From: Deltaproteobacteria bacterium | GTDB lineage: Bacteria; Desulfobacterota; RBG-13-43-22 | DNA length: 37,840 nt | Reading direction: 5' to 3' | NCBI GenBank assembly: GCA_016219065.1 | Contig: JACRCK010000367.1 | Span: 1-37,840 of the forward strand | Part shown: piece after piece, positions 31,644 through 37,840 of the stretch | Position numbering within the stretch: position 1 is the first letter of the stretch | How the letters are laid out: each line of letters begins with the position of its first letter | The notes under the pieces: model-generated | Seen by the model: only the letters and a program-made list of their open reading frames with translations | What the model was told of the DNA's origin: nothing | Database searches by the model: none | Program-made: the position numbers and the translations under genes

Positions 31644-31666
31644 GAGCGCGGCTTCGAATTTCAGAG

Positions 31667-31848
31667 TTCCATGTTTCATGTTCGATGTTTTTTTATCGGT
31701 CTCTTTCGCAGCTAGGGAACGGAAAGAAGTAGGGCCTTTTTCTTTCCATTTTGCATTTTGAAATTTAAAAATAAATATAACTTGGGGAACCACCAACCTA
31801 ATTCCATAATTCGATGTTGGGCGTTGGATGTTCGATGTTGGACGTTCG
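31667..31848 (+). repeat. TTCGATG heptamer repeats in hcrA-ligase gap (family D)
   Basis: Two direct runs of 7-bp units occur: TTCCATG, TTTCATG, TTCGATG at 31667-31687, and TTCGATG, TTGGGCG, TTGGATG, TTCGATG, TTGGACG at 31810-31844. The rest of the 294-bp gap (31582-31875) is AT-rich with no credible ORF. The minus-strand track frame 31798-32097 starts inside the ligase gene and reads out through these words. Confidence 0.75.
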
Positions 31849-31875
31849 TCTTTTTCCCTCGACTAAGGAGCACCC

Positions 31876-33549
31876 ATGACTATCGATGGAGCCAATCCCT
31901 TTCCCCCTGAGCGGATCGACTTGTATACGGCCCGGCGGTGGTGGTCGGGAATTCCGCTGGGCCAAATGCTGGACCGAACCTGCGACCTGTACCCGGACCA
32001 AGAAGCTTTGGTGGCCGGAGAAGTACGCCTGACCTACCGTCAGATTCGGGAGTGGACGGACCGGGCCGCCGTCGTCTTTCTCGAATTGGGTCTCCAAAAA
32101 GGAGACCGGGTCTTATTGCAGCTCCCCAATTGGGTCGAATTTGTTTATGCCTATTACGGGTTGCTCAAAATCGGCGCCGTCCCGGTCTTTTGCCTTCCCC
32201 GTTTCTCCCGCCGGGAAATGGATCACTTCCGGGAAATCACTGAGGCGAAAATCTGGTTGGGTCCCCGGCAGTTTGAAAAAATCGATTACCTGCCCCTGAT
32301 CCAATCCTTTCAAGACCGACCCGGCTTTTTAAAGCACCTGCTGCTGGCCAATCCTCCTGCGGAACCACTGCCCCCGGGGACCCTCTCGTTCAACGAACGG
32401 CTGCAGCAGGTGGATCTGGGCCGCCCTCCCGGAAAGGACCTGGCCTCCTTAAGCCCCGATCCCAATGAAACCTGCCACCTCATGCCCACCGGGGGGACCA
32501 CGGATCTCCCCAAGCTGGTCCCCCGGACCCACAATGATTTTTACTGCAACTTCGAATACCGGGCCAAGGCCTGGCAACGGTGTCCCCGGGACATCACCCT
32601 GATTGCCACTCCCCTGACCCACAACATGGCCATCGAGGTCTCCCTGAACCCCACGTTTCTTACCGGGGGCAAAGTGGTGCTCATCGATGCCACCGGCCCC
32701 CGGGAAATCCTGGAGGCCCTGGAACGGGAGCGGGTGACCACCACCATTCTGGTGGTGGCCCAACTGCATCGGGTGCTGGAAGTCCCGGACCTGAAGCGCT
32801 ATGACCTTTCCTCTCTGGCGGTAATCGCCGGAGCCGGCTCCTATGTACCGGCCGAGCTGATAAAAAAAGTATACGCCCGCATCGGCTGCAAGTTTTATAA
32901 TGTCTACGGCAGCTCGGAGGGGCCCTGCACCCAAACCCGTTATGAAGACCCGCCGGAGATCGTGTTCCATTCCGTCGGGCGGCCCATCTGTCCCTACGAT
33001 GAATTCCGGGTGATCGACTTCGCTGGGCAGCCGCTGGCGCCGGGCCAGGAGGGCGAACTGGTGGCCCGCGGTCCCTGTATCTTCCAGGGCTATTATAAAT
33101 CGGAAGCCGAAAATAAAGAGGTCTTTACGGCGGACGGTTTTTATCGCACGGGAGACCTCGTCCGCTTCGACCCGGAGGGCCGGATGATCATCACCGGCCG
33201 AAAAAAGGACGTCATTATCCGCGGCGGTGAAAACATCAGCGCCAAGGAAGTGGAGGAACTGGTCGGCGGGCATCCCGACGTGGACCTGGTGGCCGCCGTC
33301 GGCATGCCGGACCTGGTTCTCGGCGAGCGGGTCTGCGCCTTCATCAAACCGAAACCGGACCGGGTCATCACTTTCGAAGACGTCATCTCTTTCCTGAAAA
33401 ATAAAAGCACCTCGGTACTCTATCTGCCGGAGCGGATTGAAGTTATTTCGGAAATCCCGTTGACCCCGGTGGGGAAAATTGACAAGAAAAAACTCCGGGA
33501 GGAAATCAGGCAGAAAATAGAAGCCGAAGCGGCCCGGGGGGGCCGGTAA
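31876..33549 (+). CDS. EntE/DhbE-like aryl-AMP-forming ligase
   Basis: A 557-residue adenylate-forming enzyme. The P-loop is PTGGTTDLPKLVPRTHNDF (204-222), closer to the 2,3-dihydroxybenzoate-AMP ligase group (GGTTGTPKLIPRTHNDY-like) than to benzoate-CoA ligases. YGSSEG, YRTGDLV, GRKKDVIIRGGENI and the C-terminal catalytic TPVGKIDKKKL are present. CTAAGGAG precedes the ATG. No carrier protein or NRPS gene is nearby, so CoA rather than an aryl carrier is the likely acceptor. It lies between the Hcr genes and a TRAP transporter, fitting activation of an imported hydroxy- or aminobenzoate. Confidence 0.88.
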   Translation: MTIDGANPFPPERIDLYTARRWWSGIPLGQMLDRTCDLYPDQEALVAGEVRLTYRQIREWTDRAAVVFLELGLQKGDRVLLQLPNWVEFVYAYYGLLKIGAVPVFCLPRFSRREMDHFREITEAKIWLGPRQFEKIDYLPLIQSFQDRPGFLKHLLLANPPAEPLPPGTLSFNERLQQVDLGRPPGKDLASLSPDPNETCHLMPTGGTTDLPKLVPRTHNDFYCNFEYRAKAWQRCPRDITLIATPLTHNMAIEVSLNPTFLTGGKVVLIDATGPREILEALERERVTTTILVVAQLHRVLEVPDLKRYDLSSLAVIAGAGSYVPAELIKKVYARIGCKFYNVYGSSEGPCTQTRYEDPPEIVFHSVGRPICPYDEFRVIDFAGQPLAPGQEGELVARGPCIFQGYYKSEAENKEVFTADGFYRTGDLVRFDPEGRMIITGRKKDVIIRGGENISAKEVEELVGGHPDVDLVAAVGMPDLVLGERVCAFIKPKPDRVITFEDVISFLKNKSTSVLYLPERIEVISEIPLTPVGKIDKKKLREEIRQKIEAEAARGGR

Positions 33550-33601
33550 TCCCCTCACTCCCGAACCCTGGCCTTCAACCAATCAGAACAGGAGTCCCTT
33601 T

Positions 33602-34087
33602 ATGGAAAATCCGTTGAATCGGTTTCTCGCCCAGGCGGGCCGCTGGCTGAACATCATCGGGGGGACGGCCCTGACGGCCATGATGGTCCTGACCGTCGCC
33701 GACGTGATCCTCCGCGCCTTCGGCCACCCCATTCTCGGCACCTACGAAATGGTTTCCCTGCTGCTGGCCCTGGTGGCCGGGTTTACCATTCCCCGGATGT
33801 CCCTGGATCGGGTCCATGTCAACATGGATTTTATCCTCCCCAAGCTGCCCTCCCGGGTCCGGACCGGCCTGGAAATCACCACCCGCCTCCTGCTGCTGGT
33901 GCTCTTTGTCGTCATCGGGATCAATCTTTTTATGATCGCCCGCGAATTTCAAGTCTCCGGGGAGGTATCGTCCACCCTGCGGATCCCCTTTTACCCGATC
34001 GCCTACGGCCTGGGGGTCTGCTGCCTGCTGGAGAGTCTGGTGTTCCTGGCGGAGATCGGAAACCTTTGGAGGAAGCGCCATGTCTGA
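33602..34087 (+). CDS. dctQ: TRAP transporter small permease (DctQ type)
   Basis: A 161-residue membrane protein with four predicted helices (GTALTAMMVLTVADVILRAF, ALVAGFTIPR region, LLLLVLFVVIGINLF, FYPIAYGLGVCCLLESL). The pattern and length match the TRAP small subunit. It couples to the large permease, whose ATG overlaps its last eight bases. TRAP systems use the ion gradient to import carboxylates. Here the neighbours indicate an aromatic acid. Confidence 0.9.
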   Translation: MENPLNRFLAQAGRWLNIIGGTALTAMMVLTVADVILRAFGHPILGTYEMVSLLLALVAGFTIPRMSLDRVHVNMDFILPKLPSRVRTGLEITTRLLLLVLFVVIGINLFMIAREFQVSGEVSSTLRIPFYPIAYGLGVCCLLESLVFLAEIGNLWRKRHV

Positions 34088-35381
34088 GGTCGTGATCGGG
34101 ATCATCGCCCTGAGTTTCCTGCTGCTCCTTTTTGTCACCGGGATCGAACTCGGTTTTGCCATGGCCCTGGTCGGTTTCCTGGGCTTTGCCTATCTGAACG
34201 GCCTCCCTTCCGCCATGCAGCTCCTGGCCCGGGACCTGTATGATGTAGTCACCAACTACGGCTTTACGGTCTTTCCTCTTTTCATCCTCATGGGCCAGAT
34301 CGGTTTCAACTCCGGGATGGCCGTCCGGCTCTTCGACGCCGCCCACAAGTTTATCGGTCACGTGCCCGGAGGACTGGCCATGGCGACCGTCATGGGCGCC
34401 AGCGGTTTCAAGGCCATTTGCGGATCCGCCGCCGCCACCTCGGCCACCTTCGCCAGCGTGGCCATCCCGGAGATGGACCGCTACGGTTACCACCGCCGGC
34501 TGTCCACGGGCATCGTGGCCACCGTGGGGACCCTGGGCTGCATCATTCCGCCCAGCGTCGTCCTGATCGTCTTCGGGATCATCACCGAGCAATCCATCGG
34601 TCAGCTCTTCCTGGCCGGCATCATTCCGGGGGTGATCATCGCCCTCTTCTTCCTGGGCATCATCTACGGCTGGGCCCGGATCAACCCGGCCATCGCCCCC
34701 CGGTCGGACCCGGCCCCCTGGAAAGTCCGGATCCGGTCCCTGCCGGAAGTAGGCTGGATCCTGCTGATTTTTGTCGTGGTGGTCGGCGGGATCATGGCGG
34801 GCTTTTTCACCCCCACCGAGGCCGGCGCCGTGGGCACCTTCTCCGTCCTGCTGCTGGCGGTCCTCCGCCGGGATATGAAATTCAAGGAGTACACCACTTC
34901 CGTAACCCAGGCCCTGCGGACCGCCGGCATGATTCTCATGCTCATCGCCGGTTCCACCGTTCTGGGGCATTTCATCGCCGTAACCAACATCCCCCAGAAA
35001 ACGGCCGAATGGCTGGTAACCCTGCCGCTCAACCGCTACGTCATCCTGTTCATCATCTGCCTCATTTACGAATTCGGCGGTTCATTTATCGACGACCTGG
35101 CCTTCATGATCCTGGCCACCCCCATTTTTTATCCGGCCGTTCAAAAGCTCGGTTTCGATCCGATCTGGTTCGGGATCGTGGTGGGAGTGGTGGTTATGAT
35201 CGGGGTGGTGATCCCGCCGGTGGCCATTTGTGTTTTTGTGGTCAAATCCATTACCAAGGTCCCCTTGAGTGAAATTTACCGTGGGGTGGCCCCCTTTCTG
35301 ATTTCTCTGATAGTAGTCTGGGGACTCCTTTTTCTATTTCCCCAACTGGCCCTCTGGCTGCCTTCGCTGTTTTATAAGTGA
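34080..35381 (+). CDS. dctM: TRAP transporter large permease (DctM type)
   Basis: A 433-residue polytopic permease with about 12 hydrophobic segments and DctM hallmarks: FTVFPLFILMGQI, GASGFKAICGSAAATSATFASVAIPEM, GIVATVGTLGCIIPPSVVLIVFGIITEQSIGQLFLAGIIPG and FFTPTEAGAVG. GGAGGAAGCGCC precedes the ATG. It forms the transport channel with DctQ. The gene is followed by a 125-base gap with a heptamer repeat before the binding-protein gene. Confidence 0.95.
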   Translation: MSEVVIGIIALSFLLLLFVTGIELGFAMALVGFLGFAYLNGLPSAMQLLARDLYDVVTNYGFTVFPLFILMGQIGFNSGMAVRLFDAAHKFIGHVPGGLAMATVMGASGFKAICGSAAATSATFASVAIPEMDRYGYHRRLSTGIVATVGTLGCIIPPSVVLIVFGIITEQSIGQLFLAGIIPGVIIALFFLGIIYGWARINPAIAPRSDPAPWKVRIRSLPEVGWILLIFVVVVGGIMAGFFTPTEAGAVGTFSVLLLAVLRRDMKFKEYTTSVTQALRTAGMILMLIAGSTVLGHFIAVTNIPQKTAEWLVTLPLNRYVILFIICLIYEFGGSFIDDLAFMILATPIFYPAVQKLGFDPIWFGIVVGVVVMIGVVIPPVAICVFVVKSITKVPLSEIYRGVAPFLISLIVVWGLLFLFPQLALWLPSLFYK

Positions 35382-35419
35382 TCCGGAAAGGAGGGGCGGC
35401 GTCGATCAACGTGCACGGC

Positions 35420-35461
35420 ATCAATAATCAATAATCAATTGTTAATTATCAATTATTAATG
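35420..35461. repeat. AATTGAT heptamer array, copy C3, between dctM and dctP
   Basis: Six contiguous 7-bp units read ATCAATA, ATCAATA, ATCAATT, GTTAATT, ATCAATT, ATTAATG. The reverse complement is the AATTGAT/AATTAAC wording of C1. It includes the track's upstream dctP start, which is therefore rejected. Confidence 0.85.
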
Positions 35462-35506
35462 AAAAGCATGGCATTCGAAAAAAAAACCCTAAAGGAGGTA
35501 CGCATT

Positions 35507-36571
35507 ATGGCAAAAAGAGCGATGGGGTTCCTGGTGGCTTTCTCGATGCTGTTGGTCATCCCCTCTTTGATTTGGGGGGCCGATCCGGTCAAACTCAAAT
35601 TCGCCAATTATTTCCCGCCGACCCATATGAATTCGGTGATGATGGGAAAATTCTGCGAGGAGCTCAACAAAAAACTGGCCGGCAAGGTGGAGCTGACTCA
35701 GTACGCCGGTTCGACGCTGCTAGCGGCCCCGAAAATGGCCGCCGGCGTGGCTAGCGGGATCGCTGATCTTGGCTTGTCCAATCTGTCATATACCCGGGGC
35801 CGCTTCCCGGTGATGGAGATCATGGATCTGCCCCTCGGTTTCCCGAGCGCCTGGATCGCCAGCCACGTAGCCAATGATTTCTATCAGAAATTCAAACCCA
35901 AGGACTTCGATCAATACCAAGTGCTCATGTTCAGCACCTCGCCCATCAATGTCATCCAGACCCTGAAAAAGCCGGTTAAATCCCTGGAGGACCTCAAGGG
36001 CCTGAAACTCCGGGGCACCGGCCGGTTGGGGGACATTGTCAAGGCCCTGGGAGCGACGCCCGTTCCCATCGAAACACCCGACCTCTACGATTCTTTGAAA
36101 CGAGGTGTGATCGAAGGGGTGCTGCTGCCCATCGAGACCCTGAAAGGGTTCAAAACCGGCGAATTGCTGAAATTTACCACGGCCTCCTGGAAGGTGGGCA
36201 GCGCCTATTGTTTTTATGTGGTCATGAATAAAGACAAGTGGAACAGCCTCCCGCCGGATGTGCAAAAGGTCATTGCGGACTTTTCCCAGGAATTTAAAGA
36301 GAGCTGGGCCGCGGCCTGGAACAACATCGACCTCGAAGGAAAGGACTTTTTCCTGAAACAGGGGGGGCAGATCATCCCCGTGGCCGATGCGGAGAGTGCC
36401 CGGTGGGTCAAGGCGGCCGAGCCGGTCATCGCCGATTACAAGAAAGATTTGATCTCCAAGGGCCATAAAGCGGAAGAGATCGAAGGCTGGCTGGCCTTCG
36501 TCCGGGAGCGGATTGAATACTGGAAGGGCCAGGAAAAGAGCCGGAAAATTCCAACGACTTATCAGTATTAA
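35507..36571 (+). CDS. dctP: TRAP transporter solute-binding protein (DctP type)
   Basis: A 354-residue periplasmic binding protein. The ATG at 35507 is chosen for AAAGGAGGTACGC upstream and a proper signal peptide, MAKRAMGFLVAFSMLLVIPSL, ending near IWGA. Typical DctP features follow: LKFANYFPPTHMNS, GIADLGLSNLSYTRGRFPVMEIMDLP, and LKLRGTG with the arginine that pairs with the substrate carboxylate. It delivers a carboxylate to DctQM. That such proteins also bind aromatic acids is established; the ligand here is inferred from the hcr and ligase genes. Confidence 0.94.
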   Translation: MAKRAMGFLVAFSMLLVIPSLIWGADPVKLKFANYFPPTHMNSVMMGKFCEELNKKLAGKVELTQYAGSTLLAAPKMAAGVASGIADLGLSNLSYTRGRFPVMEIMDLPLGFPSAWIASHVANDFYQKFKPKDFDQYQVLMFSTSPINVIQTLKKPVKSLEDLKGLKLRGTGRLGDIVKALGATPVPIETPDLYDSLKRGVIEGVLLPIETLKGFKTGELLKFTTASWKVGSAYCFYVVMNKDKWNSLPPDVQKVIADFSQEFKESWAAAWNNIDLEGKDFFLKQGGQIIPVADAESARWVKAAEPVIADYKKDLISKGHKAEEIEGWLAFVRERIEYWKGQEKSRKIPTTYQY

Positions 36572-36577
36572 AACGCA

Positions 36578-36634
36578 GGAGTAATGGAGTATTGGAGTGA
36601 TGGAGTATTGTTTTTACTCCGTCACTCCAACATC
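36578..36634. repeat. GGAGTRNT octamer inverted repeat, copy A4
   Basis: Four contiguous units GGAGTAAT, GGAGTATT, GGAGTGAT, GGAGTATT (36578-36609) start six bases after the dctP stop. The opposed arm (36614-36634) in reverse complement reads GGATGTT, GGAGTGAC, GGAGTAAA. The right end CCAACATCCATTCGA matches copy A2. Confidence 0.9.
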
Positions 36635-36655
36635 CATTCGAAATCGTTGTAACTG

Positions 36656-36703
36656 TAGGTTGGGTAGAACACCGCGAAACCCAACGTTGGTGGCGGCAAC
36701 CTA
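36656..36703. repeat. GTTGGGT/ACCCAAC hairpin element
   Basis: Outer arms TAGGTT (36656-36661) and AACCTA (36698-36703) enclose a GTTGGGT (36659-36665)/ACCCAAC (36679-36685) stem and a CAACGTTG palindrome. From memory, elements worded TAGGTTGGGT...ACCCAAC recur between genes of many bacteria. It sits directly after copy A4. Confidence 0.7.
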
Positions 36704-36763
36704 ATCTCCCACGAAGCATGAAAAAGCTTGGGGGGTTAATTCTTTGCGGACCGGACGTTTTTT

Positions 36764-36797
36764 AACCAGTAACCAGCAACGAGCAACCAGTAACAGG
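36764..36797. repeat. AACCAGY heptamer array (family E)
   Basis: The contiguous units AACCAGT, AACCAGC, AACGAGC, AACCAGT and a partial AACAGG end three bases before the stop codon of the minus-strand UPF0280-like gene. Only one arm is visible. Confidence 0.8.
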
Positions 36798-36799
36798 TT

Positions 36800-37723
36800 T
36801 TATTTTCGTATTAGAGCCCTCGGCTCCGGCCCCCCCGGCGTCCCGATCCACCGGGTTTCCCCCTGCACCGCTAAAAAAGCCCCCCGGATAATCCTCTTTT
36901 CGACCAGCCTTTCGGCCTCTGCCAGGCCTTTCTCCAAAGCCACTTTTTTTTCCCTCTGAGTAAGTCGTCCCACCTCCCGGGTCACTTTGAGCAACGGAAT
37001 GTCGGTCTCCGGATCGAGTGCTCCGGCCGGTGTCCTGAAAACCCTGCCGGATCTCACATCCGTCCGGGCCGCAATCCAGGTGGCCGCGGCATCGGCGGTG
37101 GTGCAGTCTCCGGCCCAGACGGAAACGATATCGGCTACCCCGGTGGAAAAAGACCGGCCGGTCCAGCCACTGGTGGCCACCCCGCCGATTTTATCCTCGG
37201 CCGCTATTTCCAAATAATGGGTGACCTCCCCTTCCGGATGCGTTTTCAAGCCCACGCGAACGGGTTGATCGGCACAAGTGATCAAGGCCACGTCTCCTCC
37301 GTTGTTGACGATCACCCGGTCGGCGCCCAAGCGGACCGCCTCCTGCAATACCTCATCGGCCGTCAACCCGGCAACCGCAGCCAGGCCGGTCAACTCCGGA
37401 GAAATCGCGCGGCAGATTTGGACGGCCCGGCTTAAGAGCGTCGGACCGTTGGCCGGGTTTTTTATTTTTCCGGAGGGTTTTTTCATTAGAGGCTGAATAG
37501 CCGCCAGTTCGCCTAATACCTCGAGCGCCAAGACAGCGGCCCGGGCGGCCATGACCGGCCGGGGCTCGCCGTCGGCCCAGACGGAGACGGTCAGCGTCAG
37601 GGGACCGTAGTCGACCAGGATGAGATCGGGACGGTGTACCTGGAGGGGGCCGGGGAAGGGCGGGGCAAAGGCGTTCGGCGTGAAAGCCTTGGCGGATCTT
37701 TTGGGTACGGTGATGACGTTCAT
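36800..37723 (-). CDS. UPF0280/ApbE-like family protein
   Basis: About 307 residues from MNVITVPKRSAKAF. The frame is open to the window edge (track start 37831, GTG), so the true start is uncertain and the gene could extend beyond. UPF0280-like blocks are LTGLAAVAGLTADEVLQEA, DRVIVNNGGDVALI, GGVATSGWTGRSFSTGVADIVSVWA and TTADAAATWIA. The family is distantly related to the flavin transferase ApbE, and its role is not established. It ends at a heptamer repeat array and is convergent with the TRAP operon. A link to the aromatic pathway is possible but unproven. Confidence 0.75.
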   Translation of the reverse strand: MNVITVPKRSAKAFTPNAFAPPFPGPLQVHRPDLILVDYGPLTLTVSVWADGEPRPVMAARAAVLALEVLGELAAIQPLMKKPSGKIKNPANGPTLLSRAVQICRAISPELTGLAAVAGLTADEVLQEAVRLGADRVIVNNGGDVALITCADQPVRVGLKTHPEGEVTHYLEIAAEDKIGGVATSGWTGRSFSTGVADIVSVWAGDCTTADAAATWIAARTDVRSGRVFRTPAGALDPETDIPLLKVTREVGRLTQREKKVALEKGLAEAERLVEKRIIRGAFLAVQGETRWIGTPGGPEPRALIRK

Positions 37724-37840
37724 CGCCCGATGTTCACTCTTGATTAGGATTCGTCTGTTCGAGGAGCATCGGGGGCCTGCTTGTCCAATGATTTTCGATA
37801 TCGCACGCACCCTGCCATAAATTTCGGCCACTCGGGAACA

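Noticed and set aside
33930-34970. 346-residue minus-strand ORF opposite dctQ/dctM
   Set aside because: Asp/Gly/His-rich shadow of hydrophobic codons in the TRAP permease genes.

Overview
The window looks like chromosome from a strictly anaerobic, Gram-negative bacterium of the Desulfobacterota (former Deltaproteobacteria) type. This is inferred from gene content: a 4-hydroxybenzoyl-CoA-reductase-like molybdenum enzyme, CoA ligases, a GAF-PAS-LuxR regulator, a secretin-based MSHA-type pilus system and TRAP uptake, in moderately GC-rich DNA with AT-rich intergenic islands. No RNA gene, CRISPR array, transposase or phage gene was recognised.

Layout. (1) 1-1644, minus strand: the N-terminal part of an AMP-forming acyl-CoA ligase coupled to a LivG-type ABC ATPase. 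(2) 1915-3849: a GAF-PAS-LuxR regulator divergent from a 38-residue basic microprotein, with well-formed back-to-back sigma-70 promoters; the microprotein is not in the ORF track. (3) 4057-7095, minus: panB-panE (pantothenate) and folD (one-carbon folate). (4) 7304-10512, plus: two PilT-type ATPases, a degenerate receiver protein and a small helical protein. (5) 19588 down to 10690, minus: a colinear mshI-J-K-L-M-N block (fused PilM-PilN, PilO-, PilP-like, secretin, ExeA-type ATPase, TPR protein), followed by orphan oppD-oppF. (6) 19946-23693, plus: three prepilin-like proteins, a large PilX-like Cys-rich pilus protein, a small exported protein and a MoaD/ThiS-like protein. (7) 25170 down to 23734, minus: a DUF362 protein. 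(8) 25383-36571, plus: an aromatic-acid catabolic cluster with an IclR regulator and tandem palindromic operators, PaaK-type ligase, a 71-residue helper-sized protein, 4-hydroxybenzoyl-CoA-reductase-like subunits, an EntE-like aryl ligase and a TRAP transporter (Q, M, P). (9) a UPF0280/ApbE-like protein on the minus strand at the right edge.

How it fits together. Regions 4-6 appear to build and retract a type IVa/MSHA-like pilus: secretin and alignment complex on one strand, pilins on the other, retraction motors nearby. The assembly ATPase, platform protein and prepilin peptidase are not in the window. Region 8 reads as uptake of an aromatic acid (TRAP), CoA activation (PaaK and EntE-like ligases) and reductive ring dehydroxylation (Hcr), under IclR control; the substrate is inferred only.

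The most unusual signal lies between the genes. At least seven sequence-unrelated families of short-word repeats fill intergenic gaps. Each is built from drifting 7-bp or 8-bp units (GGAGTRNT, CAAGGGNT, nCnCAAAG; ATTCGAA, AATTGAY, TTCGATG, AACCAGY), often arranged as two opposed arms around an AT-rich or unrelated centre. They commonly start within a few bases of a stop codon and in two cases supply the stop codon. Their shared architecture despite unrelated words suggests a common generating process or function.
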